In this document: piece after piece, positions 1 to 11,230 of the stretch
Layout: each line of letters begins with the position of its first letter
Position numbering within the stretch: the stretch's first letter is position 1
Source of the DNA: Cylindrodendrum hubeiense
Taxonomy: Eukaryota > Ascomycota > Sordariomycetes > Hypocreales > Nectriaceae
Assembly: GCA_014621425.1 (NCBI GenBank)
Contig: JAANBB010000067.1
Location: 62,001 to 126,000 of the forward strand
DNA length: 64,000 bases
Direction of reading: 5' to 3'
The notes under the pieces: generated by a model
What the model saw: the letters and a program-made list of their open reading frames with translations, nothing else
What the model was told of the DNA's origin: nothing
Database searches by the model: none
Position numbers and translations under genes: made by a program

Positions 1-34
1 TTTTAAAATTCGCACATGAGACAAATTTCACTAG

Positions 35-933
35 CTAAACTTCATAACTAATAATACCATCAATTGTACCCGCATGCAATCCTCCTGTGATGGGTATATC
101 TGCAGCTGTAGTATGCCTTGCTGCATCGCTGAGCAGATAGATGACGGCGCCTGTCAAATCATCCGTCGTGCTAAGGCGTTGATTCGGAGGCGATAGCCAC
201 ATTTGAGCCCCCACTCTTTCAGACTTTGTTGCTCGAACTGCTCGCGTCATTTCAGAGTCAACGAACCCTGGAGAGATGGTATTCACTCGAATGTTGCGTG
301 ACGCGAGCTCAACAGCAAGTACCTTGGCTAGCATCATGACAGCACCTTTGGAGGCATTGTATGCAGCCATTCGATGACCAGGTAGTGCAATATGGGCGGA
401 TCGCGAGGCAATTAACACCATGCTGCCGGAGGTTCCCTGGTTGATAATCTGCCTGGCAACAAGCTGTGCCGTGAAGAATGTTCCTCGAACCTGGAAGATA
501 ACTCGGGTCAAAAGCTATTTCGGATATTAGGGGGCTCACATAAAGCACACACATTAATGTCCTGGATCTTGGTAAACTCATCCCAGGTTTGATCAAGAAA
601 AGGCTTGTCAATTGCAATCCCGGCGCAAGGGACGCAGCCATCGATTGAACCGAGCGCGCTAACGGCGCTCTGGAATGATGTCTCTAAGCTGTCTTGATTC
701 GTCACATCTGTCTTGAAATACAACACCTTGGTGCCGAACTCGTCACCCAGCGTGTCGAAACCTTCACCAGGTCGTTCTTGGATGTCCAACACGGCGACAT
801 TGCCTCCCATTTCGCAAATTGCGCGTGTGAGAGCAAAGCCAATACCCTGCGCGCCGCCAGTAACGATATAATTGCGATTGCGCAATTCGAACATCGGGCG
901 CACATGGTTATTTTGGACTGAGGGACTGGACAT
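35..933 (-). CDS. Short-chain dehydrogenase/reductase (SDR), two exons
   Basis: Classical SDR of 278 aa that would carry out NAD(P)-dependent oxidation or reduction of an alcohol/carbonyl; the substrate is unknown. Exons are 933..553 and 490..35. The join restores the SDR motif INVRGTFF across a 62-nt GT-AG intron (491..552). The N-terminus has the cofactor motif TGGAQGIG; the catalytic Ser-Tyr-Lys set is seen as IASRSAH followed by YNASK; and the late motif NTISPGF is present. I chose the ATG at 933 because a 24-codon upstream extension has no SDR character. It is transcribed away from the Zn2Cys6 regulator at 2182 across a 1.25-kb gap, so it may belong to the adjoining aromatic-catabolic cluster. 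Membership is inference; family assignment is firm. Confidence 0.9.
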
Positions 934-2181
934 GATGATTTCTCGAGTTTTTCTTCGTTCTGGGGAAGGGGTATGCAAGTTGCTCTGGAAGAGATGTATG
1001 ATCAATAAACATAAAGTTGAAATGCTGATATTTAACGGCGAATTCTTCTCCTACATAACTTACAACCCAAAAGTATACACAGTGAACAAGGCAGCCCAAG
1101 ATGATTATCTCTGCTATGCTGTCCATGCAACTTCAATTATCATGATCCGAGCCCAGTCTCTCGGCGCGGAGGGAGCCCCGCTATCCGTTCCGCTGCTTTC
1201 GGAACTTCCGGCGAGTCATCGGAACAGTGCATGCGCATCGGCCTTCGCCGTGATAGTAAGCGCGTATGAGGATCGTGATAATACAAGATACATCTTGACT
1301 ACGGGAAACTGTTGAAGCCAGTTTACGTCTATCTACCGTTTTAGAAAATGGTAGCGCTCGTGGATGCCAGTTCATTATCAGCTCGTCATAGAGGATATTT
1401 GCCGACGTTACCAGGCCCTTACCCGCTACCCTGGACCAATTGGCTTGCTGCCACAGCCCGGGCATTCTCAGTATCCAACATCCTAAATCGGTGTGAAACA
1501 TGTCCTTTACTCTATCATGTGCCTTCTCTATCATAAAACCAAGCCTGAAGGGCATGTAGAGTGGCGAGAATCTTCACAGTGGCTACTTGGCCATTAGGAC
1601 CATTTTTGAGCACAGTGACAGGAAATCGAGTTTTTCCCCAAACATCTCACTATCCACAAATGATAAAGGCAGGAGACTTTTCTTCCCCCGTCAATGTAGC
1701 AGTTTGTATGGTGCCGTTAGCCTATTATCCTAAAGTGTTCCATCTCCTGGTACCCATTATTGTGAACATCAAAGTTTATTGTCGTTCAAAACTTGACTGA
1801 TTAAGACCCCCTCGTCGGGTAGGGGGTGTGAGATACCCGATACTTCCCCGCACTTCAACACTCGAGAAGAACAATGCTAGAGCTTTACAGAGAGATGAGC
1901 AATGTTGAAATTGGCGACCCTGCACCTCTTATCACTCATTGTGGATTCTTGGATTGGAGGAATTGATAGCCGAGCGGCGAGGCTGCATGCAATCGGTATC
2001 TGCGCCTGAGAGGATTTCTGCGTCATCCCCATCACACTGGCTTTTCTTTTGCCACTTTGTTGGTCATCTCGCCCCGCCTCACGCCTGCATGCCAACGAAG
2101 TGACCAGACACAGTCACTATTGTCCTTTGTGCTTTGCTTCCAACCGTGAGCTTATTCTGCTAAGCCCTCAACAAACCGACA
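934..2181. other. Divergent intergenic region between SDR and regulator
   Basis: No convincing gene. Short ORFs here lack domain signal. It holds two nested inverted repeats near 1807..1840: CCCCCT/AGGGGG (a paired stress-element-like core) and TCGGGTA/TACCCGA. Around 1180..1260 there are several CGG/CCG triplets in the form TCGGAA. The region presumably contains both promoters. Confidence 0.6.
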
Positions 2182-4685
2182 ATGGCTGAGGCAACAGATA
2201 ATCGCGGGACCAAACGCACCAATGCCCAGCGAGGAGCCGACTTAGGAAAACGCCGAGCGCCCTACGCCCTCCGAGCATGCGAGGCGTGTCGGAGACGAAA
2301 GGGTAAATGTGACGGCCAGCATCCCTGTGGGCATTGCGTTGGCCGAGGACAAAACTGCAACTTTAACAACGGCAACGGCCCTGGAGAATGGTCAGATTTC
2401 CAACCGTTGGCTAATGATGGGGATCTAGTCACACCGCACCAAATGGACGAGCAAGGAAACCCGTCCATCACAAGGTATGCTGATTTTCGAATTTCTGATG
2501 TCTTTTACGAGTATGAGATGCACCTACTCATGCTATCTAAAGTGCCAGCGGACGCTCCATCTTCGAACTTGTCTCTAGTCTCAAAAACCAACTCGATAGT
2601 TTGACATCCCATGCCCGCCTTTCCAACGGCCAGTCAATCAATCCCAATGTTTCATCGGCAATAAATCTGCCCAGTGGCTTGAAATCACAATCACCAGATC
2701 GAGTTGATACTAGCTCAGGCAGAGAGCCAACAGGGTCAGACGGGCAACCCCATCGCCAGACCGGCCAATGCTACTATGGGCCTACAAGTCCGGACTACAG
2801 CTTGAATGTGGCCCAAATGAAAATACGAGAGGGAAGCCTGTCTGCATCCCCATCGAAGCGCAAACAACTGGCGAGCATCGAAGACGAAGATGCTTCCGAT
2901 GACGACAGTGGTATTGCTGGTGTCGACGGCGGCGGAATAAGCAGGGACACATGGCCTCCTCGCAATCAAGCAGATTATTTACGTCTTCAGCAATTCAGAT
3001 CCCTCATGAATCTACAAGAAGCCACGCGCCTCCTACTCGTCTATCAAGAAGTGGTCGGAGACTTCCATCCAATTTTGGACCTCGATGATTTTATGGGAAA
3101 GACTCGGGTCTGGTACACGGGGGAGACCTCGGCACATTCAGAGGGACGAACCTATTCTCCTCGACAGGTGATACCAGACACGGATGAAAACGACCTCCTC
3201 ATATTGAATATCGCGCTGGCTATTGCCCTGCGTGCTGAATTAACACTGTCAAGTACCAGCTCTAGCATTGAGCGGCTTCTGCAGTCCAACTTCCAAAATA
3301 TCGTCAATGCGAAAGTTGTATCTCCTGGATGCAGCATCAAAGACGTCAAAATTATTTTGCTCACGGTCAGTAGTCTATCACTTCCCGGCGGGAATAAATA
3401 TTAACTATAAATTAGGCCCTATACTTCCTATTTCAAGACTTACCGCGCTCCGCCTGGCGAATGTGTGGTGTAGCCGGGCGGGTATTGATGGAGCTTGGAT
3501 TCCACCACGGTGATGTCTCAAGACATGTCTTGGACTCAGAAACTGAGCGCACCGATGCCAGCATAGTCATGTGCAGCATTGTCATTCTTGACCGCCAATT
3601 GAGCGCTTCTACGGGGCTCCCAACAAACTTCCAGCACTCTGATTTTGAGCCGCTGCCAAAATCATCCGTGAGTAAGGATCTCGAATTTTCGTCAGCTGTT
3701 CTAACCACTTTGGGGTCATTGGCAGATCAAAAACCCATATCTCAAGGCCATGATCGCCTTTACTCTAATTAGCGACAAGTTCAACGACCCAATCTCCAGC
3801 GCTGCCAAGGGAGAAATGTATGAGGATCAAGATGAATTCGACGTCATGAACTTTCAGGTTGAGCAATGGCGAAAGAAAGCTGTTGATAACCAGTCCATGA
3901 GCAACTTCGGAACTTGGCATTCAAACCCATCAACTCGACCTCCATCATGGGAAATTGTACTCCACCTTCGTGCAGACTCTATCCGCAGCCTGCTCCTGAG
4001 GCCCTGTTTCTTCTCTGGGTCGGACGTGGAAGCTGGCAGGGAACAACTCCGTCCCGCGCTTGATCTTGTGTCACACATGGTCAACGTTCTCTTCACTTTG
4101 GACACCACGACAGATATTTTTCGCATGCAACATCCTTACTACCAGCACCTCCTAGCTTCTGCCTGTGCTCTATTCTTTCTGCTGGTTGCATATGTCAAGC
4201 AAAATCAGTTGACGTTGGCCAATAACCTGACTGTCGACTTTGTCGACTCTGTCAGCCGAATCTTTAGGATGACCCTTACCTTAACCGTTAGATACGCGAA
4301 ATCATCACGGGCCTCCCATCGCTTATGGAAAAGACTTTCAGAAATGGGCGGAACTTTGATCAATCTTGGTTTGCTATTAGACGACATTTCTGACCAGAAT
4401 AGCCAACTCCCCGGGGCAAACCTCGGCGAACCAGAGCGATCGATGTCTCATGCCGTAAAATACGTACAGAACACTGCCGCCTCGAGATCAAATTGGAGGA
4501 GTCGCTTCCAAGGCCAAAACTCTGGTTTAATACCACCGCTTGATGGTGGAAATAATGCCCATTTCTTCGAGGCATCAATGGATGCGGTTTCAGACAACGA
4601 ATTGCAATTGGGATGGTGCGAGTCGCTTCTGTCGAATTGGCCTATGGATGATGAGAATATTCTTTTCTCAGAAGGCACGCTTTGA
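2182..4685 (+). CDS. Zn2Cys6 fungal transcription factor
   Basis: Zinc-cluster activator/repressor, 773 aa predicted. Exons are 2182..2474, 2549..3365, 3416..3667 and 3726..4685; all phases close. The binuclear cluster is Cys33, 36, 43, 49, 52, 59 with spacing C-x2-C-x6-C-x5-C-x2-C-x6-C, preceded by a basic stretch (GKRRAPYALR). Just after the first intron comes a short leucine-rich linker (FELVSSLKNQLDSL), probably a dimerising coiled coil. The fungal-specific trans domain is recognisable from YFLFQDLPRSAWR and MELGFHHGD. The middle of the protein is acidic and serine-rich (about residues 180-235). It lies between an SDR and the PAD1/FDC1 pair, so it is a candidate local regulator of aromatic catabolism; target genes cannot be told from sequence alone. 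Confidence 0.92.
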
Positions 4686-4789
4686 CGTAATATTTCTTTT
4701 TGCACAATTCCTTGTAATGTATTGTCTTCAGTATCGGAATATATATCTAAAGATCTCTTCAACCAGAAACGGGGCGTCATCAACAAAGA

Positions 4790-5605
4790 TCAAGACATTT
4801 GATCCGCTATTCGACTTGGCTTTGTGACATCCCTTCGAAACCCTTCCCACCTCTCAAATCCATCGGTATAGATACCCATCATATCTAGCATCCTTCCTGC
4901 GCTTTGGTCGATTACATCGTCAAGGCTCTGGGGTATGTGATAAAAGGCCGGCACGGGTGGAAATATCACAGCGCCGGCACGACGTAGGAATAACATGTTA
5001 TCGAGGTGAATATCGCTGAGAGGAGTCTCGCGAACGGCTAGCAACACGCGACGGCCTTCTTTGAAACTGACATCTGCAGCTCGAGAAATTAGGTCGTCAC
5101 AAAAGCCGGAGCGCACCGCAGCTAGTGTCTTCATGCTGCACGGCACGATCATTATCCCATCGTGTTGGAATGAGCCCGAGGCGATGGGTGCCGATAGATC
5201 TTTGGCCGCGTAATTCACAGTTGCAAGACGTCGAATATCTGCTTCATTCAAAGATGTCTCATATTTGAGTGTTGCAAGCGCCCACTTGCTAATAACGAGA
5301 TGCGTTTCGACGCCGAGCTCGCGCAGGATGGATAGGATTCGGACGGCAAATGCTGTCCCCGTTGCACCGGTGATTCCTATCACAATCCTACGTGGTCTAT
5401 CTGGCATATGCGATGCTCGACCATGTTGTGTTGGCCATGAAGTTACTCTGGGTCTGTTGGACACTGGTGCTCGCACTGCCTCATTACAGTATTTTCTGGC
5501 TTGCGGCCTGAAGCTAAGGGGAATTTGAAAGCCGCCTGCAGCTTGTTGCACGGACCAAAAGGGTGTGATGGTGGTAGTCACCCTCCGCAGACAGGTTTTG
5601 TGCAT
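4790..5605 (-). CDS. PAD1: UbiX-type flavin prenyltransferase (PAD1)
   Basis: Makes prenylated FMN, the cofactor of UbiD-type decarboxylases. Single exon, 271 aa. The N-terminal ~68 residues are rich in Arg, Ser and Thr and look like a mitochondrial presequence; the flavoprotein core then begins at RRIVIGITGATG (about 73-84). Further UbiX signatures are SKWAL, IVPCSMKTLAA, the VRETPL segment around the prenyl-transfer site and the C-terminal PAFYHIPQSLDDVIDQSAGR motif. It is divergently paired with the UbiD gene at 6061 over a 455-bp shared promoter. In Saccharomyces cerevisiae PAD1 and FDC1 are also neighbours and act together on cinnamic acids. The assignment is firm; the organelle is inferred. 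Confidence 0.95.
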   Translation of the reverse strand: MHKTCLRRVTTTITPFWSVQQAAGGFQIPLSFRPQARKYCNEAVRAPVSNRPRVTSWPTQHGRASHMPDRPRRIVIGITGATGTAFAVRILSILRELGVETHLVISKWALATLKYETSLNEADIRRLATVNYAAKDLSAPIASGSFQHDGIMIVPCSMKTLAAVRSGFCDDLISRAADVSFKEGRRVLLAVRETPLSDIHLDNMLFLRRAGAVIFPPVPAFYHIPQSLDDVIDQSAGRMLDMMGIYTDGFERWEGFRRDVTKPSRIADQMS

Positions 5606-6060
5606 TATAAGCGTATAGTAGGGGACGTATAATAGTTTCTCGGGTTATATCATGGTAAAACAAAGGTCTAAACAATTTCCATCTTATTTCATCTATACCG
5701 ACTAATCCATTGAGTAAAAGGGAAAGGGATTTTTACCTCGATACTATTACTAATACCGCTCTTGGGCTAATTCTATCAGTTGCCGGTAGTTTCCTATCTA
5801 ATTCATTGTGGGGGTGGGCATGAAGTGGACTCCTTCCGCTCCCATTCCTAAGCTTCGGAACCAGTTCCTATGACTAGTTTGGCAACCCAACAACACTATC
5901 ATCTCTTTCTACCTGAATGAAATCGGGAATACACGATCGGAACAGGTACGAATATCCGGTGATGACTCATTATTTGCGATATTTGCGATAGAAATCACTG
6001 TGATTTTGGAATCCCAGATCCAAACAGTGTTTTAGCCTTCGAACGATCACGACTAATTTC
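5606..6060. promoter_or_regulatory. Bidirectional PAD1/FDC1 promoter region
   Basis: 455 bp separate the two divergent starts, so a shared promoter is expected. I see scattered TCGGAA-like half-sites (5854, 5938) and a duplicated short motif GCGATATTTGCGATA near 5977. I do not see the CGG-N10-CCG palindrome found further right, so this pair may be controlled differently from the 13-22 kb genes. Confidence 0.45.
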
Positions 6061-7738
6061 ATGATGTCCTACGCAATAAAGACAATCCGTTTCACTGGAA
6101 GAGTATTTAGTATACCTTTTCAGATGAATAGTCGAACACGGATGGTCCGACAAAAGAGCACACTCACATCTCAGCCAAACGAGATTGCCGCGCAGCTCGA
6201 TTTTCGCACCTTCGTCGACGTTTTGCGCCAAGACAACGACCTGGCAGAAATCAACCAAGAAGTCGACCCGCACCTTGAGGTTGGTGCAATTGTAAGAAGA
6301 GTCAGCGAACTAAACGGTAAAGCGCCACTTTTCAACAATGTCAAAGGGGCCCGCAATGGCCTGTGGAGGATATTTGGAAATGCTGCAAGCCTACGAGCCA
6401 GCGAGGAAGAAAAATATGGACGCATCGCTCGAAATCTCGGCTTGCCCACCAATTCCAACTGGAAGGCCATATTGGAGAGGACACAAGCCGGGAAAGATAG
6501 GCCCCTATTACGGCCCAGTATTCTGCCTAGTGGTCCTTGTAAACAAAACAAGATTTTCGGAGACGATATAGACCTGCATACACTCCCAGCGCCCCTCTTA
6601 CATCAGGGAGATGGAGGGAAATATCTGCAGACTTACGGCGTTCATGTTTTACAAACACCGGACAAATCATGGACGAACTGGTCTATCTTCCGGGGCATGA
6701 TCCATGACGAACGTCGACTAGTCTGCCTCGTTGGAACTGGACAACACAACTCCATCATTCGCGACAAGTGGTTGAAAGAAGGAAAAGATCAAATGCCGTG
6801 GGCCTTGGCCTTGGGTGTGCCACCTGCTGCCAGTCTAGCCGCAGCGCTTCCTATCCCCGAGGGAGTCTCAGAGGCCGAATACGTCGGTGCGATGGTTGGA
6901 CAACCCTTGGATCTTGTCAAGTGTGAGCTAAGTGATCTTCTTGTGCCTGCAAACAGTGAGATCGTTCTCGAAGGGACATTTTCCTTGAAAGACAAGGCAT
7001 TCGAAGGCCCATTTGAAGACTACTTGGGATTACACTTTGACGGCGATAGACACATGCATCCGCTATTCACCGTCAATGCTATCACGCACCGAGATGATGC
7101 TATCCTGCCAGTGTCTGTACCTGGAAGGATCACAGATGAGTCGGCAAGATGCACCTGATTCTTTGATGGTTCATTTATTCACCCTCACTAACCTAATATA
7201 ATAGCACGTTACCGCATCTATGGCGTCGGCGGAGCTTTTAAATCTTTGCAAGAATCATAATCTCCCTATTAAAGACGCTGTTGCGCCCCTTGAAACCATG
7301 GCAAACTGGTGTGCTCTTCAGGTGGACACAAATAGTCTCAACCGACTGAAAACAAATTCGAAGGACTTCTGCACAAATCTAGGGCAGATTCTTTACAACG
7401 ACAAGAGTTCCATGCTGTTCAATCGCATTTTATTATTTGGCGAAGATGTGGATATCTATGACTTTAAGGACATCATGTGGGCCTTGGTGACAAGGTGTCG
7501 CCCAGGTCAAGATGAATATGTGTTCGAGGATGTCCCAAGCTTCCCCATGACTCCTTATATGTCTCACGGAACTGGCACAGTCAAAGCTGGAGGCAAGGCG
7601 ATATCAGACTGCTTGTTTCCCATGGAATATGATGGCCGAAAAACTTTCAACTCTGTCGATTTCGAGACATCGTATCCGGAGGATGTTAAAAACAGGGTCA
7701 AGGCCAATTGGACTGCAATGGGATTTGAAGCTGTTTGA
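6061..7738 (+). CDS. FDC1: UbiD-family (ferulic/cinnamic acid) decarboxylase, FDC1-like
   Basis: prFMN-dependent non-oxidative decarboxylase, 538 aa. Exons are 6061..7143 and 7205..7738. The 61-nt intron uses a GC donor (GCAAGA) with an AG acceptor; only that junction gives the family motif DES-HV around residue 361 in frame. The first ~40 residues look like a mitochondrial presequence. Family landmarks are WSIFRGMIHD (the Arg of the catalytic triad), GAMVGQPLDLVKCE and EGPFEDYLG, carrying the acidic triad residues. The second acid appears as Asp rather than the Glu of Aspergillus niger Fdc1; this should be checked by alignment. Likely substrates are cinnamic, coumaric or ferulic acid, giving vinyl products, but other aromatic acids are possible. 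It depends on the divergent PAD1. Confidence 0.93.
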
Positions 7739-8235
7739 AGTATACATATGGAAGTTTGGTTATGTAAAGATCAAAGGTAGCACTTATTGCATAGCACCGA
7801 TTAGATATCGAACATATGAGCTACCTTGACAACCGACTGCAAACTCCACCCTCAACGTAGAGAAGGTGGTCGCAAAGGGATAGATTGTCAGCAGTGTCTG
7901 ATATCCAGCTATCTGCATGTTTTGCACTCTGGAACTGGAGGATAATCCTACTTAAGACTAAATTCCGCAATATTAAGCAATGGAAATGACAGTTAAAACT
8001 GTGAAACGTGGTTGATTCGTGCATATCTGATGATGACGCAGATGAAGGCGGGTCCTCCTGGCATACTGGCAAGGGCCTCGACTTCGCCACAGCCTTGTGC
8101 ATTTCATTGTTGGATAAAACTAATGCATTTATTTTTCCGCATGATAAATACCTAAATTTTGAATTGAATTGAACCACAGCTCGTGAAAGACCGATCCTTA
8201 TTCGACTTGCCTCCACGCATCGTGCCAGGATCTCG
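7739..8235. other. Convergent 3' region, no gene seen
   Basis: Tail-to-tail gap between the UbiD gene and an SDR. It is AT-rich and no ORF with family character was seen; it presumably carries both polyadenylation regions. Confidence 0.5.
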
Positions 8236-9149
8236 TCAATCATCGATGTCAGTTGATGTACCAACTTCTTGGCAACTGTTCAAGTCATTTTGAACGGAGT
8301 CCAGTTTTCCTTGTATCCGAACAAATGCATCTTTTCCTAGGGCCAGTCTAAGCACTTTGCCTTTCAGCTCACCTGCCGCGCCCTCGCCGGTGGCAACCTC
8401 GAAAATCGCGTTAACCGCCTTGTGGGGATCTCCGGGCTGTTTTCCATCAAATGCCTCGAACTTTTTGACTACACCGTCAACAGCAGTGCCCTCGTAACCT
8501 TTATCGATGGAATCAACATTGATGATGCTGGCGTTTAGAAAATTGGTTCGAAAAGCGCCTGGCTCAACAATCAAGACTGAGATGCCAAATTCCTTCATTT
8601 CCTTGGCCAAAGCTTCACTTAGCCCTTCTAGGCTGAATTTGCTTGCTGCGTAGAGTCCACAACTTGGTTGGCCATCCTGACCTGCTACGCTGCTGATGTT
8701 GATGATGGTTCCAGATTGGCGAGCCCTCATCCCGGGTAACACAGCTTGAATGGCGTAAAGAGGCCCAAATAAATTGGTTCTGATCTGAGTCTCCGCTTGT
8801 TTCTCGCTAAGGTCAAATTAGTCCGGGCCTGTTTGAGAAAAGGGAGTACCTACGTGAAAAATTCGATTGGCCCCAGGAGAGAGTAGCCAGCATTGTTGAC
8901 GAGGAAGTCAATATTACCAATTTTCTTCTCCGCCGCTTGTACCTTTTGGATGATATTCTCCTGGGACTCTGTCATGTCCAGCTGAATGACATATCCACCA
9001 GCCTGCTCAATAGAGCGGACAGCCTCAGCTGACCTTTCCATATCGCGCACTGTGCCGATGACCTTATGGCCGGCCGCAAGCACCCGTAGGCTGAGTAGTA
9101 GGCCGAGGCCATTTGAAGTTCCGGTGATGAGCCAAACTGGAGCTGTCAT
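8236..9149 (-). CDS. Short-chain dehydrogenase/reductase, 17-beta-HSD-like
   Basis: 288-aa classical SDR. Exons are 9149..8854 and 8806..8236 with a 47-nt intron; the join reads IEFFT-EKQAETQIRTN and restores the segment before NLFG. Motifs are the cofactor loop TGTSNGLG, NNAGYS, the serine in NISSVAG and the YAASK active site, followed by VEPGAFRTNF. The sequence resembles fungal oxidoreductases annotated as retinol or 17-beta-hydroxysteroid dehydrogenase-like, a broad label; the real substrate is unknown. It sits between FDC1 and the flavin-linked oxidase in the aromatic cluster, transcribed in the same direction as the oxidase. Confidence 0.92.
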
Positions 9150-9638
9150 TTTGAGAATTGGTAGTGGGATCTCTCATTGAGAAGTAGCTACTGGCAGTGC
9201 CCCCGATATAAATAGGTCATTGGCAATCATCCAGTGGGCTAATTAACCCCCTAGCTAAGGCCCCCGCATCTCCTCTAAAGCCTCCGGCCATAAATCTTCT
9301 CTGGAGTTATTGTCTGTCTCCGTTAATCCCGCGTTGGATCTAATTAATGGAGAGACGGTGCTGACTAATGCATTTAGTACACGTCTTATCACCTAACGCC
9401 GATAGCCTATGATCATCGAGCGCAGTGCCGACACGAGGCCATCAATCCCTCTTTCTCCGGCAACTGAGATTGAGGCTACTGATTTCCAGGGGGTGACCAT
9501 GGAACTAACAGGCTCAACAAAGTTGCATCATCACCTGGTGATCAGAGTCACCAAGCTCAACGTCACAAACAAGACGCTAATTCCTCAGCAATTGACACAC
9601 TGGACAGTGGGGAGAAATCAACATGTATTGAAGCTAGG
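9150..9638. promoter_or_regulatory. Promoter region of the SDR at 9149
   Basis: Gap upstream of the SDR start and downstream of the flavin oxidase stop. A TATA-like element lies at 9207..9214, about 60 nt upstream of the ATG. No CGG-N10-CCG site was found. Confidence 0.4.
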
Positions 9639-11230
9639 CTATAGCTGTGCCTTATTTTGGAGCCGGTTTATCTTCTCATGTGCCATAATAAACTTCTTGT
9701 AATTGGGGAACAACTCATTTGGATCCCACTTCTCTCGGATCTCAAGAAACTTGGCTAAGGCAGTGTCGCTCATGACCTTCGTCTGATTGCACATTAGTTA
9801 CACACTTCGTTTCGTAACTTCGATACTATGGGGCGGGCCCTTACATTGGCATCGTCGCAGTTCACGTCTAGTTCCGTAACGTACATACCGACAGCAACGG
9901 GGAATGCTCTCTTATATCGATCGCGCATAGGCTGGTAGATCGCAGGCTCCAGCTTCGGATCCGTCCACCCGGTAATGGTGGAGATGTACAAGTCTTGCGG
10001 CAGACTGAGTGCAGCGTCTTCCTCGTCGGGGACGATATCACAGTGACACATGAACACCGACGAGGTCCTGGTTGGCAGCTCCAGCATCGCTGGCTTGATC
10101 ACCTCCAGTAACTAAGAAAGGTGATTAATAAATTTAGCTCCTATAATAGCTTGAATAGCACTTACTCGCTCCAGAGGAACATCAGGATCATTCATAATGC
10201 TATTGATCTGCCACCGGTCTTGCTTGTCATTGCCAAGGAAACGGCGTTTTCGAGAAAAGACCTGTTCGACCGTCCTTCGTTGCACAGGGTGCATTTCCAA
10301 AAGAGCAGCCTGAACTTCAGGTGTCAACTTGTCGTAAGCGCCCAGAAGCGTTCGAGCTTCTCGAATCGTATCAGTGTAACAAAGCAAATTCAGTGTCATG
10401 TGAAGTTTACCGTTAAGCGGGATGGTGTCCGTGGTGTAAGAAGGGTCGTACTTTTCCGGGTAGTCGATAGTAAGGTTGAGATCTGTGCCATACTTAGGGG
10501 TGTCGCGACCGCGTTCAATGGCCCAACTCATGAGAGCCATGTAACTGTCGCTATTAATTTCGAATTTCAGGATTCTCTCCCACATCAGCGACGACTTGAT
10601 GGTCCTGCCCCAGAATCGTGTGACAACTCCGAAGAATCCCAAACCGCTGCCACGAGCAGCCCAAAACAGATCACGGTTCTCAGTACGACTTGCAATAACA
10701 GTCCGACCATCGGGAACCACCATTTCGATTTTGTTGATCCACGTCTGGTTGGTGGCGCCCCAGCCTCGGACAAACCATCCCTGGCCACCGGCCAGGAGGA
10801 AGCCGCCCGAGCCAACAGTAGGAGCATGGCCATGAGGAAAGAATCTGTTGATATCTTTGAGCTTAGCGGCGAGCTCTTCAACACGACAAGCAGGGCCGAA
10901 GCAGATTTCTCCTGAGATGGGATCATATTCGATTTGGCGATTCAGGTTGGTCGTGTCGATCAGGATGCCGCCCTCGATGAGATTGGGCAAGTTGAAGATA
11001 TGACCAGATGAGCGGACTCCCACATGAACACCAAGCTCGGTCGCTTTCTTTAGGGCACCAGAGACATCTGCGGGTGTTTTAACGACGTGGATTTCCTGTG
11101 GGAATCGAGATGGAGTATCCGCGGAGGGGTTGTTCTGCCGACAGCGCTCATACTCCGGTGTCCCACGAATCAACACCTTTGCAGGGTACTCAGCGCGTGT
11201 GTTATAGCGGGCTAGCTGCGTTGTACTCAT
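9639..11230 (-). CDS. FAD-linked oxidase (BBE/6-hydroxynicotine oxidase-like)
   Basis: 491-aa flavoprotein of the FAD-binding PCMH/berberine-bridge group. Exons are 11230..10166, 10111..9845 and 9782..9639, all in phase 0. The short last exon is needed to supply the family C-terminus (WDPNELFPNYKKF). The PCMH fold is seen from VHVGVRSSGH, whose His is the usual site of covalent FAD attachment, through TVGSGGFLLAGGQGW and NRDLFWAARGSG. No signal peptide is visible, so it is probably intracellular, unlike many secreted BBE enzymes. Such enzymes oxidise alcohols, amines or phenolic side chains with O2 as acceptor. In this setting a benzylic alcohol or aryl side-chain substrate is plausible but unproven. 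Confidence 0.9.

Noticed and set aside
1181..1555. 124-codon minus-strand ORF in the SDR/regulator gap
   Set aside because: No motifs and irregular composition; treated as a chance ORF.
10121..10915. 264-codon plus-strand ORF
   Set aside because: Lies antisense to the FAD oxidase exon and shows no family motifs; a shadow ORF.
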